Source: Hirundichthys speculiger
Lineage: Eukaryota > Chordata > Actinopteri > Beloniformes > Exocoetidae
Length of the DNA: 64,000 nucleotides
Direction: 5' to 3'
Assembly (NCBI GenBank): GCA_018398805.1
Contig: JAGFBZ010000865.1
Location: 1,612,001 to 1,676,000 of the forward strand
A program made the position numbers and the translations under genes. The notes under the pieces are model-generated. The model searched no databases. It worked only from the letters and a program-made list of their open reading frames with translations, and was not told the DNA's origin. Shown here one piece after another: positions 9,690 through 22,372 of this stretch. Numbering within the stretch: the first letter of the stretch is position 1; the number at the start of each line of letters is the position of its first letter.

Positions 9690-12540
9690 CTGATTCAAAC
9701 ATCCCGATCCGTTGCGCTATTGTGATGTCACATTTCTGTGGATGTGACTTCTCAAGCTGTGGAGTGGACACGGTAGGATGCCTGACTACACCTTACACTC
9801 TGTCAATAAAAGCATAAACCAAGCTTTATGATTCTTGAAACAGGTACAGGTATAATCTCACTGTTTGCCAGCCAGCGCTCTGGCGCTGTGTAGAAGCACC
9901 AGCAAACAAAGCCACATTTGAAGGTGGGCAATAAAGCTAAATTATATTTGCAACACCACCATTCTTTCTATTAGTTTTCTTCTTTGATAGTGTGATTCTA
10001 GTTTTAAATTAACCTAATGTCTCATTGAATTCCATCTTTGATCATGATTTTTTTTTTCTATATCATATTTGGCATCAGATACAGTCTGTGTTTTCCTCAA
10101 TTTGGTGGAGGAACAAGGTGGCAGTAAAACTGATATCTTTCAGTTGAGAAACAACCTTTTCAGTTCAATAACAGACCTGATACTCGATCGCAGATAATCC
10201 ATTTTCCACTTTTCCTCTCCTTTTTTGGTTAAGGCTGAAAGTAGAAATTCTTCGAGAATATCAGATCTTTGTCATCACGTGTAAAATTTTGCTGAATTTA
10301 TTTCATTTAATTTCCTGTTGAAATCACGTGCACCACATGATTATCATGGAAAAGTAAATTGTCCGTTGTTTGAGATGAAACTGTCGTACCCTAGTTTGAA
10401 GTATGCGGCACAGGAACACACGCGAGCCTGGCAATCATAAACAAGCGCCCAGACAAATGCTCCGAAAATCCGTCCTGAAACTGATTTGTTGATTGATGCA
10501 GTTGGTGCAGTTCACCATAACACAAACAGCATGAACTGCCCTGCGCTTGTGCGGTACCTCATCTCCAGTAATGGGAGGGTCACCCCGTTGGCCCTGAGAG
10601 AGAGACTGTGTGGATGCTCTCATGTTTATGTTTGGGAGATTAGCAATGATGAAAGAATGCCTTTTCATGTCTGGGCCAGAGGGGCCTCTGTTCAATGCCC
10701 CACCCTTTAACCCGTACGCACAGACACACACACACACACACACACTCCCTCTCAGGCATACACACTCACGATGTGTATGGTCATACAAAGGAACACACAC
10801 ACACACAGTCTTGTTTCTATAGCAATCTTAGGACCTACTGTATGTTCACCACATCCTGATATTTGCCATATTGCAGACTGTAAAATTTGAGCCTTACACA
10901 GGTTCGATTGTCTCTGCGAGCACAATTTCATTCATGCTGCAAGTGGAAAGCTGCAGTGACACTTCTTTGGCATCTGTTCTCTTCCCTCCCCATCGTGTCT
11001 TCATCACTGAGTCTCAGAATAAGAGTGTCATTGTTCTACGATGTCTATGTGGTCTCTCGCACCCATGCTTGCCCTTGTTTAATGCTGAATTTTATCATCT
11101 CCTTGTGTTGTCATGCAATATTGTATGCCCTTTTTTTCTTCTCTTTTTTTTCTTTTTTTCGGGGGTTCTCGCACACCGATGCCAAAAGATGGACCCAGCA
11201 CTCTCCGTCGACTTTGTGATTATCCCTCCTTGTCAAACCAAATAGAAGAATTTCTAAGATCTTGAGCTATCTGTCTTTTTTGATGGTTGTGCATTTGGAT
11301 TAGGGAATCCCTGGGTTTAGGCAGACAACATGCTCGGGCAATTAGTTTTCCATTAGTTCAAATATAAATCAGGCTTTTCCAAGCCCAACACGATGAGCAC
11401 TCGGTGAAGAACTCGAGCCTCTCCCAGAGAAATCATCTGAAGACTGTTTGGTCACCGTCCCCTGATCCTATTCAGTCTTGAACTATTCAACTGTCTGTGA
11501 TGCATCAGTCACAAGTTTGTTTGACCAGGTATTATAGGCTCTGTTGTGCAACTTCTCTCCTTATGCAAAGCTGTTTCTGTTTTCACTGGCTCCTTTTCAA
11601 GTTCCCACATGGCAGTTTCACTCACTACACAGACGCATACTTGGAGAACAGCTCATACTACACACTGGAGTTTATACTTGTCTTTTTATTGACTTTGATG
11701 GTCCCCAGTTTTATTACCCAGTAAGGTTACTGGATCCAGCTCCTTTGTTGTCTTGGCAAGTTAACCATTCATTGATCAAATGCTTGGAACCACAGATATA
11801 ATTGAAATTTTTAGCACTATCTCTAATTGTGGGGGGCCCTGGCTGTTGAGAGGTAGACTCCCTCAGGTCTTACCTACCAAACAGTGGAAACCACCTTTTC
11901 AAGTGAGGTCATGAAAGAGTAGTTTTTAGATGGCAGACAGATCAGGGAAGTAGAGGGTTGTTAGCACATTCTGGAAACTACTTAATTAAACAGATGATAG
12001 TAATTACCTCCTGGTTGGCCCATAATGTGTTGCCTGTTGAACTGAGCTTCAATAATCCAAGCAAAAGACAAATAGACACATCAAGGAGGTATAAAAGAAA
12101 AGATGAAAAGCTGTTGTAAAAGTCATCTCAGTGAGCAGTGAACCTGGAGGCACCGGCCTGGTTGCCTGTGTGCAACACGATACAACCTCTGTGACAGCTG
12201 CTGATCCTGGTTCACGTGCTGGCTCGGAGGTTGTGGAAGCAGTCAGGAGTCCTGGCAGCGGGTGTCTGTGTCGTGGCTGCGTTGGCATGCGCACTCAAAA
12301 GCGCCACAGGGCAAACGATACGCCATCCTCCATTTTTAGAATTGTTACTTGCGGATTGAAATGCATCCCGGCGTGCCCCCTCATTTCAAGAGTGAGAGGC
12401 CTCGCGTGTTGTGCCTGCTGTCAATCACGCTAGCAGTTAGTGATACGAAGGAATGTGATGTCATGAAGAGTGTTTGTGTTAACGCTGTCGGCAGTGGACA
12501 TTAGTGCTGCAAAAGAGCAGTACGTCATGTGTCGGGCACT
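9690..12540. other. Noncoding stretch with (CA)n tracts
   Basis: No gene recognised. (CA)n runs at about 10722-10745 and 10794-10807. The stretch near 10887-11245 is open in two forward frames but has no domain. A GC-richer segment at 12120-12430 has an open frame of 100 codons without recognisable similarity. Confidence 0.4.
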
Positions 12541-12544
12541 CAAT

Positions 12545-12584
12545 AAAAAATAAATAAATGAATAAAAAAAAAAAAAAAAAAAAA

Positions 12585-12654
<70 letters not shown>
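12545..12654. repeat. Poly-A followed by long (AT)n microsatellite
   Basis: A 23-base A run is followed by more than 60 bases of uninterrupted AT. It is likely to be polymorphic and to form cruciforms. Confidence 0.95.
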
Positions 12655-12656
<2 letters not shown>

Positions 12657-15600
12657 TATTGACTTTATCAGCGTTGTCATCATGGAACTTATAGGAGCAG
12701 TTATATAAACATCCTGAACGTACGCCTCAGCAAAGGCTTCAATATAAAGCCCATTGAGTGATCAAAGCTACGGTGTGAGCAGCCAGTCCATACGCAGGGG
12801 CAGGGTATGTGTTTGGACAATAAGACAGTTTGTTGATATAGACGTGCAGTATTTGTTGTACTTGAGGAGCAGATGGCACTACCGTTGACCCCTTCATGTG
12901 TCTTCCTGTCCCCTAGCTGAACCACAGCATGAGGGGGGCCTTATCTGGTCAAACTGGGTGGTGGGGAGGCAAAGGCTTTGAAGGTACGCTTGTGTGGCGA
13001 TGTAATCAACCCTGCTGCTGTAGGGCCACGAACACCACCCTCTCCGCTGCTGTGCAGTACCTCTTATTACACTTGTCCTGCTTTTGGAAACCATGGAGAA
13101 AGAGAGAGAGAGAGAAAGATGCTGAGAGCGAGCTCCGAGGCTTCTTGGGTGTTTTCTTGAGCAGAGGTTCCTGGACGGACCTCTGGGAATTATGAGAGCC
13201 GATATCATGTAGAGTTCTTCCCATTCCTTAATCACGAGTAACATCTTAAGAAGAATCTCTATGTGATAAAACACTTGAAAAAAAACCCCCAAGGGATTAG
13301 TTGCAAAATTTTCCACCCTGGACAGAAAAATAAATAGAGATTATCTAAGGAGACAATATGATCCCACTGGTCCCCTGTTGCGCTATCCTCTGCATGACAC
13401 AGATGAAACCTCTCAGATATTGACTTAAAAAAAAGAAACGCAAAAAAAAAAAAAGACTAAGGGTACGAAGAAGGAGAATATGTGCAGTTAATCTTATTGG
13501 GTGTAAATTAAAGGCCTCACACAATGCTAATAGCGCTGAACACATGTTTCAACCAGCTACTGTATGCATTTCGTCCATATAAGTGGTTTCATTGATGTTT
13601 CTGCACATAATGTCATCCACACCAAGTCACTTTGTCCACCCAGATTATTCTTCAAAAGTGTTAAAAAAAAATCTTTTATCTTCCAAAGACCTTGAAAAGT
13701 CCTGAAGTTCTACAGACACTTATTTTTTTGGTTACAAACTCATGTGATTTACCTTTTTTGGCTGGATTTATAATTATTTTCTCTTCACTAACAATATTAT
13801 TATAGATTAAAAATTTTAAGATGAACTTTCAGTTCAATTTCTACATTTTTTTGTAGTAATGATAGAATTCAGTTATATCAAAGTTGTTTCATCCTGTATA
13901 AAAAAATGACAACTGCAGATCGCTGTGAAAATAACAAAGCTGAAAAAAATAAAATAAAAGCATCATTAGGGGTGTTTTCACTATATATTTTATTTCATGC
14001 TGTGTTGCTTAATATGATGAAATTTATTACATTTAGAGGCCCTTACGCCCCCCCCACATACATGTCAATAATTAACACCAAGTAGTGCTGCCACCTTTTT
14101 TTTTGTCAAAAAGAAAAAAATGCATGCAGAGAGCCCAGTCAGTATCAGATTGTAAAATGTTGCTTAGGCTAAAGGAAACCACTGTTACCACTTTCCATAT
14201 AAGAACATTTGCGGCAAAAATGTATGCCAGCTCTCCCAGATTTTTCCAATTATGTCTTGTGATATAAGAGACATAATTTCATCTCGCTAACCACTTCAGT
14301 GCTTTCATCTTCCGCTAATATGTTCCACACTAGCATTGTAACAACACTCCACCACTCACAGATATTGATTTGGATTAGGCTCTGTCACGTTCGGGGACTG
14401 CGTAAATGAGGCTTCTTTTTCTTTTTTCCTTTTTCCTCCCCTCACTCATTTTTGTTCCCCCTCTCTCTGTCACATCTCCATGCTGCCTCCTCGCAGGCCC
14501 TTTGATGTGCCTGCTTTAATTTGGAGCTTAATGGAATCTGTGGCACTGCTGTGCCTATCGGTGGCACGATCGCAGATCCCAGGGTTCATTGCGGCATGCC
14601 TCCATTCTGGTGAGTGGGTGTCAAGATAGCCGTGAAACAATGGAGGAGGGCCTCTAGCCCCTAGGAGACAAACTGGATTTCCATTGCAGATCTCAGAGAA
14701 TCGGAAGCCGCGGTCGGGTCTTTGCAGAGCGTGATTCAGTGGAGGATGTCCCATGTGTAGCTCCGTTGACAAACTGTTGACTTAACAAAGGCATAAAGCC
14801 AGTTTATTTGCATTACGACATTTATTGGAGTCCTCCAACAAGACTCATGCTGGTGCTTTCTTTTTTTAATTAGCCATATCCATATTAAATTCTAACTTAT
14901 AGTTTCGACCATCAGATGTGATCTACTCAGCAGTGACTGAATCTACAAGAGATGTCAGTCTTTTTACACATATGAACAGACTTAAACTTTCAAATCATGG
15001 GTGCTATAAATCAAAGCAGATGCCCTCCCTCCAAAAAAAAAAAACTCTCCACAGGACAGAGTGCTTGGGGCAGCAAGCTACGAGTGAGAAATGATAAAAG
15101 TACAGCCGTAAATCAATTTTTATCCCTATCAAAGGCACATTTCCAGTGCTGTTTGTACCATTTAACAAGCATGCTGCTTAAGAAAAAAAAAAAAAGTAAA
15201 AAAAAGAGAGAGAAAAGCGGAGAAACTTCCATCTGTGTGTGAGACGACAGGATCTGGGATCTGAGGCCTGATGAGAATACGCCCTCAGCCATGCATTTGT
15301 GCAGTATTCAAAGATACTGGCAGTCATGTTCAGACAGTATGCTAGCAGGGGGAAATCCCCCAACACAGGGGCCTTTATCTCTCCTCACATAGTCAGCTTA
15401 ATGAACTCTGCTGCAAGTAATGGCACATACAGGAGCTGTGTTGGAGGTGCTTTGTCTTTCATCCATGTTTGTGTTTGATGTGAGTCTGCCTGATCATCAC
15501 ACTGCAGGGAGAGTTGTTTATGACTTTGAGGTCCTGGCTTTTGAGTAGAGAATACTTTGCCCTCTTCCTTCATATAGAACAGTCTGCATCACACAGCTAT

Positions 15601-15660
15601 AAGTAAAAGAAGAGTTCCAAAAAAAGAAAGAGAGCGAGAGATTCAGTAAAGCTGCATGAC
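12655..15660. other. Noncoding stretch
   Basis: No gene or mobile element recognised. There is a short (GA)n near 13095-13117. The block at 14470-14770 is GC-balanced, of higher complexity than its flanks, and open for 100 codons on the minus strand. It looks like a possible conserved noncoding element, but no comparison is available here. Confidence 0.35.
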
Positions 15661-15663
15661 AGT

Positions 15664-15667
<4 letters not shown>

Positions 15668-15727
<60 letters not shown>

Positions 15728-15728
15728 T
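15668..15728. repeat. (TA)n microsatellite
   Basis: About 60 bases of TA with a single TG interruption near 15701. Confidence 0.95.
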
Positions 15729-15729
15729 T

Positions 15730-17400
15730 TTTTTATAAAGTTAATGGGCCTTTGTCCAAATTGATACAGAAGAAAATACCTTTGAGCACATTCCACAACT
15801 GACCACAATCCAAACATAAGACAATTGTGCACATGAATCGAGAAATTCTGGATGTATCTAAAATCTAAACTCTTAATGAATGCAGCAGTAAGAAATACAG
15901 CTTGTTCAACTGGTGGTGTGTCCCCGACCCTCCTTATGCACAGAATTTATAGATTTGATTTTTGTGCCTGTATATTCTCCATTTTGAATCAGGTTCAGAT
16001 TGAAACGTTCAACAGAGAATTATTACCAACTCTTGCAGTCGTATAATGTTTGAGGTGATGCGTTCAAGTTCACTGCAGTTAAAAATGTGCGTTTTTTTTC
16101 CAAAGTGGTTTGAATACTCATGCGGCTCAAAACAGAAAAGTGGAGTCCTAAGTTCATTCAACCTTGAACCCCAATGCACCTGCAGGCTTGTAAACAGGGC
16201 ATGTATTGGTGTAGTGTAATTTATGGCACATCAAATGATAAAATCAGCCACTCTGGACCATCTGCTCTTGGTAAAGTGGGCTCTTACTTCTGTCATCCTT
16301 ATCACATCTCTCAGAATGAACTCAGTGATTTTTAAGAGCCATGAAGATAAAGGCACATGGGCAAATTGGCAATGCCATGAAGCAGTTTACTTCTGGTTGG
16401 TGCACGCTCTCTTGGGGCTTTGATGTGTAGACATACAAAACCTTCATAACCGTCAGTGGACACACCACCTTAGTCAATCTGCGCTTCAAGACTCCGCTGC
16501 TGAACTGTCTGCTCTCTGTCTCATAAATCGTTGTGTGCAACGAACCCAACAATGAACCTGTTTTAGCCGAGCTGTCTGTTCCATTCAAATTTGACAGATG
16601 AGGAGGATGCGGGGCTGCTGCTCCGGCTCTCCTGGCCATACCTGTGCGGGAGAAGCCTCTCCCTCTGATGTCTGTCTGTAAATTGACTCGCCTTTTCAGG
16701 CTTTGACCCTGATGTCTGATGTAAGACCTAGACACCCACACATCAAAGCGCACTAGGGGTGGAGGGATAGGTGGGAGAATGGATTTCTATTTTGGAAGAA
16801 ATATTGACTCTCGGCACTGAAGTGATGAACTATCCTGCTTTTTATGTGATATTACAGAATATAAAAATTTACCCCACCCAAAAATTATAAAAAATATAAG
16901 AGAAGTGCACACACATAGGAAATAATTGCATCAATTTTACATTGTTTTGCTTATTTTGCCACAATCCTTTATGATGTTTGTAATCTGGAAGAGTTTCTCT
17001 TATATTTATTGTTTGGTGGAAAATGGGATGTAAGAGAGATGTTAGATGGATTAAAATGTAAGTTGATAAATACCATCGGAGCAGTACTTCATCTGAAATT
17101 AATCCAGATGCCAAAATGAAATGTTGCCACTTTTACTACAGATAAATATATTTTAGATGTCTGAGGGAAAACAACCCAGTCAGAACAGTGGAAGTGAAAG
17201 GAAATTGAGAAACATGGGATTACATAGATGTAGCCAAGGCCACACATATCTCTGGTTGTCCAAAAAGCATAAACATCTTGTCAAAGATGGTGAGAGGTAC
17301 TCTCCCCTCCCTTGCTGTTGGACACCATGCAATAAAAATGTCGCCTTACTTTCGGGTACAGATCTCATTCAAAGATCTGAATTGTTGCAGAGAGTTCTAG
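15730..17400. other. Noncoding stretch
   Basis: No recognised gene. A 143-codon minus-strand open frame at 16322-16753 has plausible composition but no domain, and no convincing pair of splice sites was found. It is treated as chance. Confidence 0.35.
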
Positions 17401-17409
17401 CTGGCGGCC

Positions 17410-18247
17410 TTGGTGACGGGCGGATGGTAGACAGCCGCACCAGGCTGACAGCCAGCAGCGTCAAGGCTTTGCTGAGGGAGTAGGAATCGTGGAGACTGGT
17501 GCAGAGGCTGGGGAAATAGGAGCCGGTGAGGCAGGAGACAAGGAAGCAGGAACCAGGGTGGTGGGAGCAGAGGAACCAGGAACCAGGGGGGTAGGAGCCA
17601 ACACTAGGGCCTCACGAATGTGAGGTGAACCTGCCTGGACTGACTACAGGGACCTCGTCAGCAGCTGCAGGGACCTGCAGGCTGCGGAGGCAGAGATGGG
17701 ACAGGCTGGGGTGCGGCTGGGACCACCACTGAGGTTGGCAGGGGCGCTGGTGGCTGACACTGTGGCGGCAGAGATCTTGGTGCTAGCTGAGGTGCAGGCC
17801 ATGGTGGCAGGGACCGTGGCGCTGGATGAGGCGCGTGTCTGGGACCACCTCAAAGACAGGGGCTGGCTTCTCTTGCAGCCTCCAAGGGGACCTCTGCAAG
17901 TGGGCTGGTTGAATGAATAAGTATCTGCCTCTGCTTTGCAGACTCTCGGGGCTCCCCAGCACCAAAAAAATGCCCTAAAATGGCAATTGCTTGCCCTCCA
18001 GTGGGTCCTCAAAATGCCGCATGTTCTTCACGGCCTCCCAACGAAAATATTCAATAAGGGTGATCATTTCCCCACCTGCTGGGTCCATGACCTGCTGGTC
18101 CATTCTGTAAGCTTTTGTAGGGTTAGGACGCAAATGCAGGAGAGCAGGAGAGTCCAATAGAAGTCCTTTACTTGACAAAGTGCAAAAACGTCACCAAAGC
18201 TTAGTTTCCAACAAACAGAGAAAAGGGTGTACACAGGACATGACAGG
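17410..18247. repeat. Left half of a dispersed repeat interrupted by a hAT element
   Basis: It starts with a G+A-rich imperfect repeat of GGAGCAGGAACCAGG-like units (about 17500-17600) and GC-rich sequence. At 18078-18150 comes a run (CTGCTGGGTCCATGACCTGC, then GGTTAGGACGCAAATGCAGG) resembling an abundant fish repeat. The body continues after the inserted element at 19066. The open frames here are compositional. The class is not certain; an LTR element or large DNA transposon is possible. Confidence 0.45.
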
Positions 18248-19057
18248 CAGTGTTGTACCTGAATGCAATCATTGAATGAAAGTTCATGAACTAGTTCATA
18301 TGTTGTGCGAACATGAACTGAACGCGCTCTCTTTCCCCTTGACGAGCGTCGGGTGTGAACGAGTTCACTTGGGCAACTGTGAACGACGCTCTTTCAGAGA
18401 TAGCACGGTCAAAACCGTGCCATTTTCCCAGCGAACCCCATTTAAAATACACCACAAACAAGCCTAATATGTATCTTCGGAAAGCAATCAAACATGGCAA
18501 CACGGGCTGTCGCTTCTGTCTCGAACAATTGCGTCATCAAACATTTAAAACAAGGAGGAAGATGAAGGCTGCAGACGCCCAGAGCCGGAGGAGCGCTCCG
18601 ACTCCCGTAGGATGGATTGAAATATTGAAATGGTGGAAAAAAACATTTGCACCCTAAATACCTGTTTTTGTCTTATAATAAAGACCATTTGCCAGCAAGT
18701 TTTTCCTCATATTTTCAATATACTGTAGAGAGAAGGTGAAAGGGAAATTACAGTTTTACATGGGCTGTCCCATCAATGTTAATGTGAACCCTGGTTGGTT
18801 AAGGATTCTGAATTGGACACATAGTTTGACAGAAAAAAATGGATAAAATTGGCATTTGTGGTGGTGTAGTATATGGGCAGTGGCAATCATTTTGACAAAT
18901 AATTGCTCGCAGCAACATTAAAAAAGAATAAGAAAAAATAACTAAAAATGAACCATTTCGTTCATTTTTTGAAATGATGAACTGAACTAGTTCATTTTCA
19001 TTTCTGTGAACTATGAACTGAACTAGTTCGTGTAGAAAGTGAACTTGTCCAACACTG
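18248..19057. mobile_element. Non-autonomous hAT-type transposon with perfect 8-bp target duplication
   Basis: The element begins CAGTGTTG and ends CAACACTG, the hAT-style terminal motif. It is flanked on both sides by ATGACAGG (18240-18247 and 19058-19065), a perfect 8-bp duplication as hAT transposases make. Both ends are rich in repeats of GAACTAGTTCAT and its relatives, giving subterminal inverted motifs. At 810 bp there is no room for a transposase. The 100-codon open frame at 18355-18657 has no domain I can name. The intact duplication implies a recent insertion into the repeat on either side. Confidence 0.85.
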
Positions 19058-19065
19058 ATGACAGG

Positions 19066-19215
19066 ACTAAACTGAACAGACAGACCAGCAACCAGAAGAG
19101 AAAACATGAGACAATATAAAGACAGGGGCACAGGTGAAAGCAATCAGGGGAATTAACACAAGAAAGAAAAACAGAACTTAACAAGGGAAACACACTTTCA
19201 AAGTCAAGCAGTTTG
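19066..19215. repeat. Right half of the interrupted dispersed repeat
   Basis: It continues the A-rich body interrupted at 18247 (ACAGACAGACCAGCAACCAG, GACAATATAAAGACAGGGGC). Removing the 810-bp hAT insertion and one copy of its duplication restores a continuous sequence. Confidence 0.5.
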
Positions 19216-19407
19216 TACATCATATTAACTGTACATAAACCAGCCTGCTGCTCGCCCTTGTTGTTAAAACAAATACATAAACTTGGAAATCATTTGGATT
19301 TTACAAGACTGAAGGAACATTAAAAGTCTATGGAACACTGAACAGGCACCGCAGTGGTGCAATAAATTTCAACACTCACCTGGTGCGGAGTCATGGCGAA
19401 TTTCCAG

Positions 19408-19850
19408 AGGCTACCCAAGTACCACAGAGCATGACGTGTAAGGGGGCAGCACTCGTGTAGTTGTCAGTGCTGATATTTTCCTTGTCAAAATGACTGGAAC
19501 ATAGTGTGGAATTTCTTGGAGGTTCAGCACATCGTCATTCTGCCCCGTCTTCCATCTTCTCTGAAAGAGATCTTTCGGCCACTTTACCCGCATGAAGGGA
19601 TAGATGTGCAGCTTCTTAGCTTTGAAGCCATGTGATGTACACTCCACAGCATTGCAGTATGGCTGTTTGATGGCAGAAAATACATAAAATTAATGACATG
19701 TATTGCTTGTTTTGGCTTGTTGCATCCTTTACCAAAAGTGGTCGTGCCTGCAAAAAGCCCCAAATGCAACATGTTACTGCCGCCTAGTGGAGAATAATAG
19801 CACCATTTCGTTATTCGAGGGTAGCCTCTATTAGCACGGGAAAGAGTATC
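19408..19850. mobile_element. Short element of a three-copy local family, copy 1
   Basis: It begins GAGGCTACCCAAGTACC and ends with the inverted form CGAGGGTAGCCTC. Shared blocks with the copies at 54871 and 60180 include GCATGACGTGTAAGGGG, GATAGATGTGCAGCTTCTTA, TTGCTTGTTTTGGCTTGTTG, AAAAAGCCCCAAATGC and AGCACCATTTC. The terminal GGCTACCC inverted motif suggests a non-autonomous DNA transposon. A 78-codon minus-strand open frame spans part of it, without a recognised domain. Confidence 0.55.
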
Positions 19851-20500
19851 AACAAACAAGACAGAATAATGGGTAATGAATACTATTTCAAAGTTAACCA
19901 CAACTCAGTGAGGTCAAAGATGGTCATAGCACAGAATTATCACCAGAGATTTACAATCTCACTGTGTGGTGGAGAACGACTGCCTTGGTGGCATGATATT
20001 TCACATACATGACATAGAGAGCTGTGGCAAGCGTAAACACCGTGAATGTGTTTGAACTAGGCAATCCATACCATGCCCAGACATGACTGACCCCCGGATT
20101 CTGGTTTGTTTGGCTAGAGTGAGTGCTCCATTCGATGCTCAAGTATGCCATGATTCCTGGTTTCTGACATGGTTGCAGTAAGCATGTGTGGGCATAGTAT
20201 GGCTGCACATGTCAGGGACAAGGGGATGTATGTAACATACGCATAAGGTGTAAATGTTTCCCTTTAGAATTATTCACCACAAATTGTAACGTAGCAACGT
20301 AATCCAGACGTTCAAAAATATAGGAGGGCTGTAGCTGACCAGAAGAACTCATGTATGTGCAAGCATCAATTGCTCTCAACCATGATGTCTACTGGGGGAA
20401 TGTGACTGTGAGTGGGGGCTAGCAGGGAAATCAGGAGGGAGGGTCAGTCGTGTCTGAGCGGTAAAACTCGACTGCTGTGACTGCATCCTAAGGCTGTATT
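19851..20500. other. Noncoding stretch, nothing recognised
   Basis: Mixed-composition sequence without a gene, terminal repeat or RNA signature that I can name. Confidence 0.4.
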
Positions 20501-20504
20501 TCAA

Positions 20505-20627
20505 ATGTGCACCAGACTATTTCATGAGAGCAAAGAACAATGCTCTGGGTCTCTGTAAAGTGCCTAGAAACAATTGACATTGTAACAGACGCTATACAAA
20601 TAAAATTGAATTGAATTGAATTGAACA
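20505..20627 (+). mobile_element. LINE 3' end, family with GACGCTATACAAATAAAATT tail
   Basis: It ends in CAATTGACATTGTAACAGAC, GCTATACAAATAAAATTG and an (AATTG) tail, identical in order to the copies at 25700-25765 and, reversed, 58262. Only about 120 bases remain, as expected from 5' truncation on insertion. Confidence 0.7.
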
Positions 20628-20639
20628 AAGTCAAACATG

Positions 20640-21434
20640 AACTATCAAAAACATTTTTCCTATCCAATGAAGTAAGTTGTTGTTGTTGCCCGGACGATGC
20701 CTGGCATGGAGGCTACTCGCTGCTGCTCCGGGGGACTTATCCCTGCGATGCTGGATGCTGGATGCTCCAGTTTGTGCCCGGTGTGTGGTGATTTGTTGGG
20801 TGTCGACATGCTGTCTGCGAGTGCGGACCGGTCCTCTTGCGGCTGGTGGAGACGTGCTGCCGCAGACATGGACGGTGTCGCTGGGGGAAGCTAATCCTGA
20901 ACTGCTACCCGCGGCAACCACCGCCACTGGATCCGGGCAGCAGCATCGACTGAGCCGGGACAGGAGCCCCCGACGTGGCAGCGGCGGTATGCTGCCCCTG
21001 TCCAGCAGTTTGCACGCCGGGGTGAGTCAGCTGACCTGGCAGGGGCCGTCTGGAGACCTGGTGGGGCCCGGGACTGCCAGGGGTGACGCCAACAACCTGG
21101 TCCACATGATGAACAGGGCTCTGGGACGGTCGGCTCCATCGTTCACCGGACTGAGGGAGCTCGGTCTTCCCAGAAGAGACAGTTTGGTTCATCGGTGTTT
21201 TCTCCTCTGACCTGGAGATATCTCACTTGATTCATCATTGTGGAGATATACTGGTTTTAACGGCTGTTAACAGGTTTTAACGGCTGTTAACTGGAGTTAG
21301 CACTCGGACCACAGGACCGGGACATGAAAAGGAGCGCTGGACGCGGGCAGCTCCTCTAGTACACCAGACTGTACTGAAACTTGAATTTCCCCCTTGGGGG
21401 ATCAATAAAGTATATTTGAATTGAATTGAATTGG
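20640..21434 (+). mobile_element. GC-rich retroposon remnant with LINE-like 3' tail
   Basis: It ends CTTGAATTTCCCCCTTGGGG, GATCAATAAAGTATATTTGA and an (ATTGA) tail, a 3' end I associate with fish non-LTR retrotransposons. The upstream 570 bases are strikingly GC- and CpG-rich and open for up to 177 codons, with CPVCGDLL in one frame. No domain is certain. A duplicated TTTTAACGGCTGTTAACAGG/TGG unit lies at about 21254-21293. The GC-rich body may be the 5' UTR or first ORF of the same element. Confidence 0.5.
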
Positions 21435-21439
21435 GTTGA

Positions 21440-21785
21440 AGACATCTATCCATTATCTATCTGTATTTAATCCTACAGGGTCACGGGGATCTACTGGAGC
21501 CTATCCCAGCTCTCTTTGGGTGAAAGGCAGGGGTACACCCTGGACAGGTCACCAGTCCATTGCAGGGCCATATGGAGATGAAGAACCACGCACACTCACA
21601 ATCACTCCTACAGCCAATTTCAGAACCACCAATTAACCTGACATGCATGTCTGTGGACTGTGGGAGGAAGCCGGAGAAAACCCACGCAAGCACGGGGCGA
21701 ACATGCAAACTCCACACAGAAAGGCCCTTGTAGAGGTTCGAACCAGGAACCTTTTTGCTGTGACCACCAAGTAACCGTGCTGCTT
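21440..21785 (+). repeat. Common fish dispersed repeat, near-complete copy
   Basis: The blocks appear in standard order: ATCTATCCATTATCTATCTG, CAGGGTCACGGGGATC, ACAGGTCACCAGTCCATTGC, CCAATTAACCTGACATGCAT, CTGTGGGAGGAAGCCGGAGA, CATGCAAACTCCACACAGAA and GGTTCGAACCAGGAACC. The last block looks like a tRNA T-arm, but no cloverleaf precedes it. It is the best-preserved of the six copies or fragments in this window. Confidence 0.8.
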
Positions 21786-22200
21786 GAAGTAAGACAATTA
21801 AAAATCTATTTGAGGGCAACCAAGGCTTTAAGAATGTCTGCGTTACCCAAACACACTTCATTGTCTTACAAAGGACATATACGAAACAAATTATACAAGG
21901 CATGGCTGTCATGTCACATGAAGATACCCTATACAGACAACAACTGAAAACATTTCCAGTTAAAAATTTCTGAGTCTTGACTGTACCTTTTCTACCTTTT
22001 TATATCATATATCGGGCTTCTTTCTTGCAGAACCAGCTCCCAGTTTTCTCACAATGTGAGAGCAGTAAATGTTACTGAAACTAGAAGAACACTGCAAGAA
22101 GTTTCTCCTCCTGCAATCCAGTAACCACGAGCGGGTCTGAGCTGTACTTAACAGAGAAAGAGGCCACCTGCTACGTATCCTGCAGGCCCATTCTGTTGAA
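21786..22200. other. Noncoding stretch, nothing recognised
   Basis: No domain, RNA gene or repeat termini identified. Confidence 0.4.
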
Positions 22201-22204
22201 ACAT

Positions 22205-22372
22205 AAACATAGCTGTTCTGCTTGGAACTGGTGCATTGGGGATAAGCTGCATCTGCATGTATAGAAGCAGTTTCTGAGGCCCTCAGCGGCTGATTTTACT
22301 GATAGTTTTGGTCAGAACAATGAACAGTTTTGCAATAGATAGATAGATAAATAGATAGAAAGATAGATAGAT
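22205..22372 (+). mobile_element. Retroposon 3' end with (GATA)n tail
   Basis: A ~130-base body ending GTCAGAACAATGAACAGTTT, then a GATA tail (22337-22372). An inverted copy with high identity over ~85 bases lies at 27126-27222, also carrying a short GATA tail. The shared tail indicates target-primed insertion of the same element in opposite orientations. Confidence 0.6.

Noticed and set aside
16322..16753. 143-codon minus-strand frame as an exon
   Set aside because: Protein-like composition, but no convincing acceptor and donor pair and no recognised family.
21735..21760. tRNA T-arm-like GGTTCGAACC
   Set aside because: It is the 3' block of a common fish dispersed repeat. There is no cloverleaf, anticodon arm or acceptor stem around it.
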